64,000 bases of DNA from Clostridium bowmanii (GCF_018861315.1 NZ_JAHLDL010000005.1:62001-126000), one strand, 5' to 3'; shown: positions 25,685-35,705, counted from the stretch's first letter. Made by a program: numbers and translations. The notes: generated by a model not told the origin, from the letters alone.

Positions 25685-28600
25685 GTGAAAAAATTTAAAA
25701 GAGTACTTGTAGCAAATAGAGGCGAAATTGCCATAAGAGTTTTTAGGGCCTGTCATGAACTTGGAATTCGTACAGTAGCGATTTATTCTAATGAGGATAA
25801 ATATTCACTGTTCAAAACTAAGGCAGACGAAGCTTATTTAATTGGAGAAAACAAAAGTCCTGTTGAGGCATATCTAAATATTGAGGAGATAATAAGTCTT
25901 GCACTTAAAAAAGGGGTAGATGCCATTCACCCAGGGTATGGTTTCTTATCAGAGAACCCTGAATTCGCAAAAAAATGTGCTAGTGCAGGCATTGAATTTA
26001 TAGGACCTACCGCGGAAATGATGGATAAACTTGGGGATAAAATTAAATCTAAAATTGTTGCAAAAGCAGTAGGAGTTCCTACTATACCTGGTGATGAAAA
26101 AAATATTGAAACATTTGAAGAGGCAAAGATCCTTGCGGATAAATGTGGATATCCCGTTATGCTAAAAGCAGTTGCAGGTGGCGGTGGACGAGGTATGAGA
26201 ATTGTAAGAAATGAGGGTGAACTGGCCTCTTCTTATAGAAGCGCTAAAAGTGAATCAAAGAAAGCCTTTGGTATAGACCATCTTTTTATAGAAAAGTATC
26301 TTGAAAAGTCTAAACATATAGAAGTACAGGTTCTCGGAGATAAATTTGGTAATATTGTCCATTTGCATGAAAGAGATTGTTCCATCCAAAGAAGGCATCA
26401 AAAGGTTGTAGAATTCACTCCTGCTTTCTCAATATCCCAGGAAAAAAGAAATGAAATCTGTAATGATGCAATAAAAATAGCTAAATCAGTAAATTATAGA
26501 AGCGCTGGAACCTTGGAGTTCTTAGTTGATACTCATGGAAACCATTATTTTATAGAAATGAATCCAAGAATTCAAGTTGAACATACCGTTACAGAAATGG
26601 TAACAGGTATTGATATAGTTCAAAGTCAAATACTTATAGCGGAAGATTATGCTCTAAATTCTAAAAATATCGGGATATCTTGTCAAGATGATGTTAAAGT
26701 TAACGGTTATTCTATTCAGTGCAGGATAACAACAGAGGATCCTTCTAATAGTTTTGCCCCAGATACTGGGAAAATAGAAGAATATAGAACAGGTTCTGGC
26801 TTTGGAATAAGGCTAGATGGCGGTAATGGATTTGCTGGGGCGGTAATCAGCCCTTACTATGATAGTCTACTCGTAAAAAATATATCCTGGTCTAGAACCT
26901 TTCAAGATGCTATAAAGAAATCTATAAGAGCAGTGGAGGAAACTAGAATTACAGGGGTAAAGACAAACATAGGCTTTTTAATTAATGTACTGAATCATCC
27001 TACTTTTTTAAAGGGAGAATGTAATACAGATTTTATTGAAGAGAATCCTGAATTAATATCCATTGCGCCTAAGGCAGATGAAGAAAGTCGAGTACTTAAT
27101 TTCATTGGAGAAAAAGTGGTGAATGAAACCAATGGCATCAAAAAGTTTTATGATGTGCCACAAGTTCCTAAAATTATAATGCCAGAAAAATTGAGCGGTA
27201 CAAAACAGATTTTAGATATGCAGGGGACTGAAGGGCTTTTAAAATGGGTTAAAGAACAAAATAAATTACTGTTAACAGACACCACTATGAGAGATGCTCA
27301 TCAATCACTAATGGCAACTAGAGTAAGAACAAAGGATATGTTAAAGATAGCAAGCGCTACTTCTGTTTATGGAGGAGACTTATTTTCACTTGAGATGTGG
27401 GGAGGAGCTACTTTTGATGTAGCCTATCGTTATTTAAATGAGTCCCCATGGGAAAGATTAACGCAGCTACGATCGAAAATTCCTAATGTACTTTTCCAGA
27501 TGCTTATACGTGGAGCCAATGCAGTTGGGTATAAAAATTATCCAGATAATATAATCCGTGAATTTATTAAAGAGTCTGCAGACACAGGCATTGATGTTTT
27601 TAGAATTTTTGATTCTCTAAATTGGCTAAAAGGAATGGAGATTTCAATAGAAGAAGTTCTTAAAAGTGGTAAGGTTGCAGAAGCTTGTATTTGTTACACT
27701 GGAGATATCTTAAATGATAAAAAAGATAAATACAATTTAGATTATTATATAAAGCTAGCTAAGGAAATTGAAAAAACAGGAGCTCATATTTTAGGGATAA
27801 AAGATATGTCTGCCTTACTTAAACCCCATGCTGCCTTTAAGTTAATAGATGCACTAAAGAAAGAAGTAGGAATGCCTATACATCTTCATACCCATGATAC
27901 TACGGGTAATGGAGTTGCTACAGTTTTAATGGCGGCGCAAGCTGGTGTTGATATTGTAGATACTGCTTTTAATAGTATGTCAGGACTTACAAGTCAACCA
28001 GCTCTGAACTCAGTTGTTGCAGCACTTAAGAATACTGATAGAGATACAGGTATAGACCTTAAAGGAATTCAAGGTATTTCCGATTATTGGGATGCAGTAA
28101 GACCAGTTTATTATCAGTTTGAATCGGGACTCAAATCTGGTTCCGCTGAAATTTATAGATATGAGATTCCAGGAGGTCAATATTCTAATCTTAAGCCTCA
28201 AGTGGAAAGTTTCGGTCTTGGACATAAATTTAGTGAAATTAAAGAAACCTATAAAGTGGTTAATGACATGGTGGGTGATATTGTAAAAGTAACTCCATCA
28301 TCTAAGATGGTTGGAGATTTTGCAATATTTATGGTTCAAAATGAACTAACACCAGAAAATATATACGATAAAGCAACTAATATGTCTTTCCCAGATTCAG
28401 TGGTATCATACTTTAAAGGAATGATGGGTCAGCCAATGGGAGGATTTCCAGAAAGACTGCAGAAATTAGTTTTAAAAGGCGCGGAGCCAATTACTACAAG
28501 ACCTGGTGAATTACTTCCTGATGAAGATTTTGGTGAAATAGAAAAACATTTAACAGAAAAGTTTAATTTTATCCCAGATAAAAAAGATGTACTAAGCTAT

Positions 28601-29113
28601 TCATTATACCCTGAGGTATTCGATGGCTATTTAAAATACACTAAGGAGTTTGGAGATTTAAGTAGAATCGGAAGTGATGTGTATTTTCACGGTCTATATG
28701 AGGGTGAAACCTGTGAAGCAGAAATAGCTGATGGGAAAACCTACATGATAAAGCTACTTAAAATTGGCAAACTTGATTTAGAAGGCAACAAAGTTGTTGC
28801 TTTCGAAGTGGATGGAAATAGAAGAGAAATAAAAATAAAAGATAGAAATAACAAAGATCTACAAGAGTTTGCCGCTATTGAAATGGCGGATGCAGAAAAT
28901 CCACTAGAAATTGGAGCACCAATACCTGGAACTGTTTCTGCTATTCTAGTTGTAGAGGGCGATACAGTAACTGAAAATCAACCATTAATGATAGTTGAAG
29001 CTATGAAGATGGAGACTAGAGTAAGCACATCTGTAGCAGGTGTGGTTGACTCAATTGTTGTTAAAGAAGGACAACAGGTAAAGGCTGGAGAACTGCTTAT
29101 AAATTTAAAATAG
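25685..29113 (+). CDS. pyc: Pyruvate carboxylase
   Basis: A 1142-residue biotin enzyme that makes oxaloacetate from pyruvate, bicarbonate and ATP. The biotin carboxylase domain (1-450) starts with KRVLVANRGEIAIRV and contains the ATP-grasp GGGGRGM loop and EMNPRIQVEHTVTE. The carboxyltransferase domain (about 520-800) carries DTTMRDAHQSL, GGATFDVA and HLHTHDTTGNG. The biotinyl domain at the C-terminus has the target lysine in VEAMKMET. The length is normal. I choose the GTG at 25685, seven bases after AGGAGGG, over the ATG at 25640, which has no ribosome site. It is a single-gene unit with terminators on both sides. Confidence 0.96.
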   Translation: MKKFKRVLVANRGEIAIRVFRACHELGIRTVAIYSNEDKYSLFKTKADEAYLIGENKSPVEAYLNIEEIISLALKKGVDAIHPGYGFLSENPEFAKKCASAGIEFIGPTAEMMDKLGDKIKSKIVAKAVGVPTIPGDEKNIETFEEAKILADKCGYPVMLKAVAGGGGRGMRIVRNEGELASSYRSAKSESKKAFGIDHLFIEKYLEKSKHIEVQVLGDKFGNIVHLHERDCSIQRRHQKVVEFTPAFSISQEKRNEICNDAIKIAKSVNYRSAGTLEFLVDTHGNHYFIEMNPRIQVEHTVTEMVTGIDIVQSQILIAEDYALNSKNIGISCQDDVKVNGYSIQCRITTEDPSNSFAPDTGKIEEYRTGSGFGIRLDGGNGFAGAVISPYYDSLLVKNISWSRTFQDAIKKSIRAVEETRITGVKTNIGFLINVLNHPTFLKGECNTDFIEENPELISIAPKADEESRVLNFIGEKVVNETNGIKKFYDVPQVPKIIMPEKLSGTKQILDMQGTEGLLKWVKEQNKLLLTDTTMRDAHQSLMATRVRTKDMLKIASATSVYGGDLFSLEMWGGATFDVAYRYLNESPWERLTQLRSKIPNVLFQMLIRGANAVGYKNYPDNIIREFIKESADTGIDVFRIFDSLNWLKGMEISIEEVLKSGKVAEACICYTGDILNDKKDKYNLDYYIKLAKEIEKTGAHILGIKDMSALLKPHAAFKLIDALKKEVGMPIHLHTHDTTGNGVATVLMAAQAGVDIVDTAFNSMSGLTSQPALNSVVAALKNTDRDTGIDLKGIQGISDYWDAVRPVYYQFESGLKSGSAEIYRYEIPGGQYSNLKPQVESFGLGHKFSEIKETYKVVNDMVGDIVKVTPSSKMVGDFAIFMVQNELTPENIYDKATNMSFPDSVVSYFKGMMGQPMGGFPERLQKLVLKGAEPITTRPGELLPDEDFGEIEKHLTEKFNFIPDKKDVLSYSLYPEVFDGYLKYTKEFGDLSRIGSDVYFHGLYEGETCEAEIADGKTYMIKLLKIGKLDLEGNKVVAFEVDGNRREIKIKDRNNKDLQEFAAIEMADAENPLEIGAPIPGTVSAILVVEGDTVTENQPLMIVEAMKMETRVSTSVAGVVDSIVVKEGQQVKAGELLINLK

Positions 29114-29201
29114 GCGGTGCCACCCACGTGACATGTTGGTGGAAGTAAAAAAGGTTGAATTGTTTTAGCAATGAAAGTATATACGAACTAAGAATCAAAT
29201 T

Positions 29202-29240
29202 AAATTCTCTCAAACTATAAGTTTGGGGGAATTTATTTTA
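29202..29240. terminator. Hairpin after pyc
   Basis: AAATTC..CAAACT and AGTTTG..GAATTT pair around ATA, followed by ATTTTAAA. Confidence 0.5.
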
Positions 29241-29348
29241 AATATTTATTATTAGATTCAAAGGTATTACTAATAATATACATATTTTTAGTGATATAAG
29301 CACAAAATAAGTACATCCATTTATTGTTTAAGAAAGGATGTAAAACTT

Positions 29349-30914
29349 ATGAATGAAAAAAATGATATAACTGTTGATAATGATCTAACCCCTAAATCTT
29401 ATTGGTTAGATTCAACTTCTGAAACAAACTATCCCACTTTAGATAAAGACATTAATGTTGATATAGTAATTATAGGAGGAGGTATTACAGGAATTACAGC
29501 TGCTCTTCTTTTAAAAAAGGAAGGTTTCAAAGTAGCATTAATAGAGGCAGAAAAAATAGCCCAGGGAACTTCAGGACACACTACAGCATATATTACTTCA
29601 CAACACGATATAATATATAGTGAACTAATTAAAAACATGGGAATAAAAAAAGCTAAGCAATACGCAGATGCTAATGAGGGTGCTATAAATTTCATAGAAA
29701 ACACCGTAAAAGAATATAACATTGATTGTGATTTTTGTAGACTACCAGCTTATATCTATACAACTGATGAGAATTATATGGAGATTATTAAGGAAGAAAC
29801 TAAAGCAGCTAAAAGTCTAGGGATAAAAGCAAATTATGTTAAAAAGTTAGAGTTGCCATTTTCAATTAAAGCTGCAATATGCTTTGAAAATCAAGCTCAA
29901 TTTCACCCAAGAAAGTATCTTCTTAAGCTTGCCGAAATTATTTATGGAAGTGATAGTCAAATATATGAACATACAAGAGCTGTAGATATAAAACACGATA
30001 AATTATATACTGTAATAACCGATACAGGTTTCAAAGTAACAGCTTCAAAAGTTATTTTAGCTTCACATTTTCCTTTTTATGATGGGCTAGGATTATATTT
30101 TGCAAGACTTAGGCCAGAGCGGTCATATGTAATAACTGCAAAAATAAAAGAAGAATTGCCTAAAGGTACATTTGTAGATGCAGGAGATACAGGGTGGTAT
30201 TTTCGCATGCAGAAATATAGGGATAGTCAGATGATAATTATTGGGGGGCAAGACCATAAAACTGCTCACGGTGGCGACATGATGGAACATTATGAAAACT
30301 TGAAGAAATGTGCAGAGCAAAATTTTACAGTTGAGAAGTTTTTATATAGATGGTCAACTCAAGATTACATAACAATAGATGGTGTGCCATATGTAGGAAA
30401 TCTTACTTCTAAATCAGAAAATATTTATGTGGCTACAGGTTATGGAGAATGGGGCATGACAAATGGAACAGCAGCTGCTAATATACTAAGGGATATAATA
30501 ATTAAAAAAGAAAACCCATATCAAGAGGTATACAATCCATCGCGCCATATTTTAACTGAAGGAATTAAAAACTTCATAAAAGAAAATTATGATGTTGCAG
30601 TGGAGTTAATAAAAGGAAAGCTTAATGATGGGCAACATAATATTGATTTAAATGTTGATGAGGGAAAGATAGTAGAGCTCCGTGGAGAAAGATATGGGGC
30701 ATATAGAGATAAAAATGGTGAGCTTCATATAGTTGATATAACATGCACACATATAGGGTGTGAACTAAAATGGAATAGTGCAGAAAGATCTTGGGATTGT
30801 CCTTGTCATGGATCAAGATTTACTTTCGAAGGCGATATTATAGAAGGTCCTGCTGTTCGTAAATTAAATCACTACAAAGAGGGTAAAAACATAATTGATT
30901 CAAAGATAATTTGA
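29349..30914 (+). CDS. FAD-dependent oxidoreductase with C-terminal Rieske [2Fe-2S] domain
   Basis: A 521-residue DadA-type flavoprotein fused to a Rieske domain. The FAD-binding fingerprint is IVIIGGGITGITAALLL near residue 40, with GTSGHTTAYI following. ATGYGEWGMTNG near residue 365 is the C-terminal FAD loop. The Rieske ligands are CTHIGCELKW and CPCHGSRF near residues 466-492. The family is widespread in Firmicutes but its physiological substrate is unknown. A palindrome of Crp/Fnr type overlaps the stop codon, and a broken Crp-like gene follows, hinting at redox control of neighbours. Confidence 0.85.
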   Translation: MNEKNDITVDNDLTPKSYWLDSTSETNYPTLDKDINVDIVIIGGGITGITAALLLKKEGFKVALIEAEKIAQGTSGHTTAYITSQHDIIYSELIKNMGIKKAKQYADANEGAINFIENTVKEYNIDCDFCRLPAYIYTTDENYMEIIKEETKAAKSLGIKANYVKKLELPFSIKAAICFENQAQFHPRKYLLKLAEIIYGSDSQIYEHTRAVDIKHDKLYTVITDTGFKVTASKVILASHFPFYDGLGLYFARLRPERSYVITAKIKEELPKGTFVDAGDTGWYFRMQKYRDSQMIIIGGQDHKTAHGGDMMEHYENLKKCAEQNFTVEKFLYRWSTQDYITIDGVPYVGNLTSKSENIYVATGYGEWGMTNGTAAANILRDIIIKKENPYQEVYNPSRHILTEGIKNFIKENYDVAVELIKGKLNDGQHNIDLNVDEGKIVELRGERYGAYRDKNGELHIVDITCTHIGCELKWNSAERSWDCPCHGSRFTFEGDIIEGPAVRKLNHYKEGKNIIDSKII

Positions 30915-30924
30915 TATAAATCAA
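30911..30924. promoter_or_regulatory. Crp/Fnr-type palindrome
   Basis: TTGATATAAATCAA is an exact TTGAT-N4-ATCAA box, overlapping the TGA stop of the Rieske flavoprotein gene. It lies about 30 bases before the regulator remnant. Confidence 0.45.
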
Positions 30925-30952
30925 ATGGGTATCGTCAAATGTTTTGTTTGGA

Positions 30953-31051
30953 ATGGCTGATGATAAAAATATAGTTAATTTATCTATAAGTAAAAAAGAT
31001 TTTGCATCTCATATTGGGGAGTATGTCATTAATCATAAGGCCTCAAAATAA
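30953..31051 (+). pseudogene. Possible Crp/Fnr-family regulator stub
   Basis: A 32-codon frame reads DDKNIVNLSISKKDFASHIGEY. The segment ISKKDFASHIG resembles the start of the helix-turn-helix of Crp/Fnr-type regulators in clostridia, but the recognition helix and the sensor domain are absent. The call rests on this one motif. Confidence 0.35.
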
Positions 31052-31187
31052 AAGATAACTTAAATGAAAATTAATGTTAATATAAAGTCAGGGATTTTAA
31101 TCGTGTATTGATTAGGTTTCCATGGCTTTATTGAGTTTAAAGTATAATAAGTCACTAAATTAACATTTAAGGGGTGGATATATATAA

Positions 31188-32459
31188 ATGTTTAAACGTT
31201 ACGTCTGTAATGGTGATTGTGAGGTATATTTCAGTAAATTTTTTGATTCTTTGGAAGAAGGGTTTCTACTAAATGAGGTTATTTGTGGGAGTGACGGAAT
31301 CCCGCTAGACTTTAAAATATTAGAGCTAAATAATTATTTTATTAATATGGCTGGAGGTAGTAGAGAAAATATTGTAGGTAAAACAATAAAGGAATTATAC
31401 CCGGATATAGATACAAAATGGATTGATGCATGTGGTCAAGTTGCTTCAAGCGGTAAAGGAATGCAACAAAACATATACTTTAAAACTATAGACAAGTACT
31501 TCAAAGTTAATATTATTAGTCCAATTAAAGGCCAAGTTATTATTATATTTAATGATATTACAGATATTACAGATATTATGAAAGCTAATGAAGTGTTAAA
31601 AAAACACTTTATACTGTTTGAGAATGCGAAGGATATAATACTTTATATTAATGCAGATGAAAGAATTATTGATGCAAATAAAACTGCGGTAGAAAAATAT
31701 GGTTACTCTCGTGTAGAGTTTTTAAATATGAAATTACAACAATTAAGACATCCTTTAACTATGAAAGATTATCAAGAGCAAATGGAAATGTCATCTTCAT
31801 ATGGAATAGTATATGAATGTGTCAATGTTAGAAAAGATGGTTCAAGTTTTCCTGTAGAAGTAAGCTCCAGGACTACAGAGATAAACGGTGAATTGGTTAG
31901 GATTCATATTATTCGTGATATTACTGAAAGAAAACAATATGAAGAAAAAATTAAGTATCTTGCAAATTATGATGCTTTAACAGATATTCCAAATAGAGGA
32001 TTTTTGATGAAGCAATTTAAAAAAATATTAGAGCAATCTAAAAGAAACAAGTATAAATTTGCAGTGATGCTTTTTGATGTAGACAAATTTAAATCAATAA
32101 ATGACTTACATGGACACAATGCAGGGGATGAAGTGTTAAAAAACATAGCAAAAAGACTACAAGAGAATGTAAGAAAAGCTGATATAATTGGAAGACTTGG
32201 AGGAGACGAGTTCCTTGTGATTCAACCTTTTATAAAGACTAAGGATGATGCTTCAAATCTTGCTAATAGAATGCTTGATTATGTAGCTAAACCTGTGCAA
32301 TGGAATAATGTGAATTTGGATGTAGATATAAGCATAGGAATAGCTATTTATCCAGGTGATTCAGATAATATGAAAGATCTTATTCATAATGCAGATAATG
32401 CTATGTACTTTACTAAGAAAAAAGGTGGTAAGGATTATAACTTCTATATTACAGAATAA
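31188..32459 (+). CDS. PAS-PAS-GGDEF diguanylate cyclase
   Basis: A 423-residue soluble signalling protein. Residues about 15-135 look like a first PAS fold and about 145-255 a second, ending in IIRDITERKQYEEK, a normal PAS-to-output linker. The GGDEF domain has the intact active site RLGGDEF near residue 347 and the product-inhibition motif RKAD five residues before it, so it should make c-di-GMP and be feedback-inhibited. No membrane helix or EAL domain is present. AAGGGGTGG precedes the ATG. Its 3' end abuts the remnant of a chemoreceptor-like gene. Confidence 0.9.
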   Translation: MFKRYVCNGDCEVYFSKFFDSLEEGFLLNEVICGSDGIPLDFKILELNNYFINMAGGSRENIVGKTIKELYPDIDTKWIDACGQVASSGKGMQQNIYFKTIDKYFKVNIISPIKGQVIIIFNDITDITDIMKANEVLKKHFILFENAKDIILYINADERIIDANKTAVEKYGYSRVEFLNMKLQQLRHPLTMKDYQEQMEMSSSYGIVYECVNVRKDGSSFPVEVSSRTTEINGELVRIHIIRDITERKQYEEKIKYLANYDALTDIPNRGFLMKQFKKILEQSKRNKYKFAVMLFDVDKFKSINDLHGHNAGDEVLKNIAKRLQENVRKADIIGRLGGDEFLVIQPFIKTKDDASNLANRMLDYVAKPVQWNNVNLDVDISIGIAIYPGDSDNMKDLIHNADNAMYFTKKKGGKDYNFYITE

Positions 32460-32464
32460 CTATA

Positions 32465-32842
32465 AAAAAAAGCACCAAGGACATTTCAAATTTAATAGGG
32501 AGCATAGAAGATGAAACAAAGGTAGTCTTAAATAATTCAAGTAGATTTAATGAGGTAATTGCCAGTGGAGTTAGGGCTTCTAGTAATGCAGCAGAAAAGA
32601 TAGAGGGGAGTCTATCATCTGTAGCGAGAGTGGATAAGGAAGTTAAGGTAGTAATGGAAATTTTAACTGAGCAAAAGTGCCACATTGAAAACATGAGTAA
32701 AGAAATAGTAGATGTTGATGAAATATTAAAAATAACATCTGAAGGTATAGTAAATCACATAGAAAAAGCGAGTGTAGTTGATGGTCAATTGGAAGAAACT
32801 AAACGACAACTAACAGCTTATAGTATAAAGGTTTCCAAATAA
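32465..32842 (+). pseudogene. Chemoreceptor-like coiled-coil fragment
   Basis: An open frame without a proper start begins a few bases after the cyclase stop. It reads STKDISNLIGSIEDETKVVL and then AASSNAAEKIEG-like heptads typical of a methyl-accepting chemotaxis protein's coiled coil, ending at 32842 (YSIKVSK). No signalling tip (the Glu-Ala-Ala-Arg-Ala-Gly-Glu region) is present. It is probably the 3' remnant of a receptor gene fused by deletion to the end of the cyclase gene. A strong terminator follows. Confidence 0.5.
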
Positions 32843-32859
32843 AAAGTACCCTAAATAAG

Positions 32860-32904
32860 AATAACCATAATAGATTAAATAGTATAAGCAATTATGGTTA
32901 TTTT
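32860..32904 (+). terminator. Terminator after the receptor fragment
   Basis: AATAACCATAAT (32860-32871) pairs perfectly with ATTATGGTTATT (32891-32902), followed by TT. Confidence 0.65.
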
Positions 32905-32915
32905 AAAGATTCTAT

Positions 32916-32929
32916 TTGATTTAAATCAT
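32916..32929. promoter_or_regulatory. Crp/Fnr-type palindrome upstream of the rubredoxin-reductase gene
   Basis: TTGATTTAAATCAT fits TTGAT-N4-ATCAA with one mismatch. It lies 64 bases upstream of the start codon, a normal distance for regulation of the O2/NO defence genes that follow. Confidence 0.5.
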
Positions 32930-32992
32930 ATTAAAGGAAGACGAAAAGGGATAGAATAGTATTACGAATCAATTACAATGGAGGCGATTAAA

Positions 32993-34207
32993 ATGATTGA
33001 TAACGTAGTTATAATAGGCGGCGGTGTTGCAGCTGTAAATGCAGTAAAAGCAATTAGAGAAATTGATAGTGATATAAATATATTCATATTTCAAAATGAA
33101 AAATATTATCCTTATTATAGAATAAAGTTAACAAAAGGATTATTTGATAATCTAGAAGAAGAAAAAATAATGCTTCAGAAAAAAGACTGGTATGAATCAA
33201 ATAATGTGAAATTGTATCTTAATACTGAAGTTGTTGGAATTGACACAATTAAAAGTGAAATTATATTGCATGATGGAAACAGATTTGGTTATAATAAGCT
33301 ATTACTAGCTAACGGCTCTAAAAACTTTATGCCATCCATTGATGGTATTAATAAGGAAAATGTTTATACAATAAGAAAATTAGATAATATACGAAATATA
33401 CAAGATAGTATTAATGATAAGAAAACTATACTAAATGTAGGAGGTGGAGTGCAAGGCATAGAGACAGTATGGAGTCTCTATAGGTATGGTAAAGATGCTA
33501 TCCTAGTTGAGTTTCAAGAAAGGTTAATGCCTCGCCAGTTAGATAAAAGAGCATCTGAAATTCTTAAAACGGCAATTGAAGGGTTTAAAACTAAAGTGCT
33601 TTTAAATTCGCAAATAGTAAAAATTCTTGGAGAAAATAAGGTGAAAGGTGTAGAAACAAAGGATGGAAAAACTATTGACAGTGATATGGTGATTTTTTCT
33701 GTTGGAATAAGGGCTAATAAGGAATTATTAGAGAACACAGAGGTAAAAACTAATATTGGGATTGTAGTTAATGACAGAATGGAAACTAATGTAGAGAATG
33801 TTTATGCAGCAGGGGATGTAGCAGAGTTAGATGGAAAGATAGTGGGACTTTGGAACATTGCTATTGAGCAAGGGAAAACAGCTGGATATAATATTGTAGG
33901 TAAACATGAAGTATACGTTGGTGTTGTACCAGTGACTATATTAAATGCTTTTAATATAGCACTTTTCTCTATGGGTGAGGTAGATGAGAAGCGATGTGAT
34001 AAAACAATAATAGAGGAGAGTACTGATAGTTTATCGTATAAGAGATTATTTATTAGAGATAATAAAATAATAGGTGCTATTGTAATAGGTGACAATAAGT
34101 ATTCTACAATATTAAAGAATGCCATAGAAAAAAAGATTGTGTTTTCAAACATAGATTTATTAAATGTAGGAGTAAATGATTTATTACTGAAACTTAAAAG
34201 TAGTTAA
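32993..34207 (+). CDS. NAD(P)H:rubredoxin oxidoreductase-like flavoprotein
   Basis: A 404-residue pyridine-nucleotide-disulfide-type reductase. The FAD fingerprint is VVIIGGGVAAVNAVKAI at the N-terminus, the NAD(P) loop NVGGGVQGIETVWSL near residue 150, and the second FAD loop NVYAAGDVAEL near residue 265. It has no redox-active CxxC pair. The context (flavodiiron protein, rubredoxin and ferredoxin directly downstream) argues that it passes electrons from NADH to rubredoxin for O2 or NO reduction; nitrite-reductase-type reductases look similar. GGAGGCG precedes the ATG at 32993, which I prefer to 32978. Confidence 0.8.
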   Translation: MIDNVVIIGGGVAAVNAVKAIREIDSDINIFIFQNEKYYPYYRIKLTKGLFDNLEEEKIMLQKKDWYESNNVKLYLNTEVVGIDTIKSEIILHDGNRFGYNKLLLANGSKNFMPSIDGINKENVYTIRKLDNIRNIQDSINDKKTILNVGGGVQGIETVWSLYRYGKDAILVEFQERLMPRQLDKRASEILKTAIEGFKTKVLLNSQIVKILGENKVKGVETKDGKTIDSDMVIFSVGIRANKELLENTEVKTNIGIVVNDRMETNVENVYAAGDVAELDGKIVGLWNIAIEQGKTAGYNIVGKHEVYVGVVPVTILNAFNIALFSMGEVDEKRCDKTIIEESTDSLSYKRLFIRDNKIIGAIVIGDNKYSTILKNAIEKKIVFSNIDLLNVGVNDLLLKLKSS

Positions 34208-34233
34208 TACAAGAGATAAGCGATTTCAAAGCG

Positions 34234-34247
34234 GTAACATGCGTTAC
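34234..34247. promoter_or_regulatory. 5-4-5 palindrome upstream of the flavodiiron gene
   Basis: GTAACATGCGTTAC is a perfect GTAAC-N4-GTTAC palindrome 84 bases before the flavodiiron start. The form resembles sites of Crp/Fnr-superfamily regulators of nitrosative stress, but the regulator is unknown here. Confidence 0.4.
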
Positions 34248-34330
34248 TGAAGTTATAAGTTTATAGAACTATAATAAACCTATAAACAAGCATAGATAGT
34301 TTTATTTAATAGAAAGATGGAGGAGAGTTT

Positions 34331-35518
34331 ATGAGCTTTAAAATAAGCGATACTGTAACCTGGATTGGAAAAATAGATTGGGAGCTTAGAACATTCCATG
34401 GTGAAGAATATTCCACACATAAAGGGTCTTAATATAATTCATATTTAATTAAAGATGAAAAAACAGTACTAATGGATACTGTTTGGAGCCCATTTTCTAA
34501 GGAGTTTATTGCTAATTTAAAAAATGAAATTGATTTAAACAAAATTGATTATATAATAATGAATCATTCTGAAAGTGATCATAGTGGTGCCCTTACAGAT
34601 TTAATGAAGGAAATACCTAACACCCCAATTTATTGCACAAAAAGTGGAGCTAAGATAATAAAGGGACATTATCACAAGGACTGGAACTTTGTAGAGGTTA
34701 AAACTGGGGATACACTAGATTTAGGTAAAAATAAATTGACATTTGTAGAAGCAAAAATGCTTCATTGGCCAGATACTATGTTTACATATATGTCTGGGGA
34801 GAATATCCTATTTAGTAATGATGCCTTTGGACAACATTATGCCTCAGAATTTATGTATAATGACAAAGTTGATCAGGCAGAATTATTTCAAGAAGCAACA
34901 AAATATTATGCCAATATTTTAACTCCATTTAGCAAATTTGTAGTAAGGAAAATAGAAGAGATATTAAGCTTTAATTTATCTGTTGATATGATTTGTCCTA
35001 GTCATGGGATAATATGGAGAGATAATCCATTGCAAGTAGTAAATAAATATATGGAATGGGCAAAAAATTATCAGGAAAATCAAATCACTATAATTTATGA
35101 TACTATGTGGAATGATACAAGAAGAATGGCTGAAGCCATAGCAGAAGGTGTAAAAAGTTCTAATAGTGATATTACAATTAAGATTTTCAACTCGTCTAAA
35201 AGTGATAAAAATGATATTATTACAGCAGTATTTAAATCAAAAATCGTGCTTGTTGGTTCATCAACAATAAATAAAGGAATATTATCCTCCACAGCGGCAA
35301 TACTAGAAATGATTAAAGGACTTGAATTTAAAGGAAAGAGTGCAGCCGCCTTTGGCAGTTATGGATGGAGTGGAGAATCTACAAAATTAATTACTGATGA
35401 ATTAAACAAAGCTGGTTTTCAGGTAATAAATGATGGAATAAGAGAATTGTGGAATCCAGATGAGGATGGATTGAACAGATGTAGAGATTTTGGAAGGAAT
35501 ATTATAGAAAAAATCTAA
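34331..35518 (+). pseudogene. fprA: Flavodiiron protein (FprA type) interrupted by an in-frame stop codon
   Basis: From ATG 34331, 33 codons read as a normal flavodiiron N-terminus ([20 protein letters not shown]). A TAA at 34430-34432 then stands where the family usually has Ser or Thr (GS-stop-YNSYLI). One base change, such as TCA to TAA, would explain it. After the stop the frame is intact to 35518. The diiron ligands are all present: NHSESDHSG, LHWPDTM, SNDAFG and CPSHGII. The C-terminal flavodoxin domain (TIIYDTMWNDTRRMAEAIA) is also complete. Such enzymes reduce O2 or NO with rubredoxin electrons. It could be a fresh pseudogene, a read-through product, or a sequencing error. Confidence 0.88.
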
Positions 35519-35540
35519 TTACATTTTAAGGAGGTTTATT

Positions 35541-35705
35541 ATGGAGAAATATGTTTGTATAGTATGTGGTTATATTTATGATCCAGCAGAAGGAGATAAT
35601 GATAGTGGGGTGGCTCCTGGAACAAAATTTCAGGATATAGACGAAGATTGGGTATGCCCATTATGTGGGGTACCAAAATCAGATTTTGAAAAAGTGGAAG
35701 AATAA
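35541..35705 (+). CDS. Rubredoxin
   Basis: A 54-residue one-iron electron carrier. The four Cys ligands are in [14 protein letters not shown] (residues 6-9) and [11 protein letters not shown] (near residues 39-42), with the usual VAPGTKF between. AAGGAGGT precedes the ATG by nine bases. It sits 22 bases after the flavodiiron gene and should carry electrons to it from the reductase two genes upstream. Confidence 0.95.
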   Translation: MEKYVCIVCGYIYDPAEGDNDSGVAPGTKFQDIDEDWVCPLCGVPKSDFEKVEE

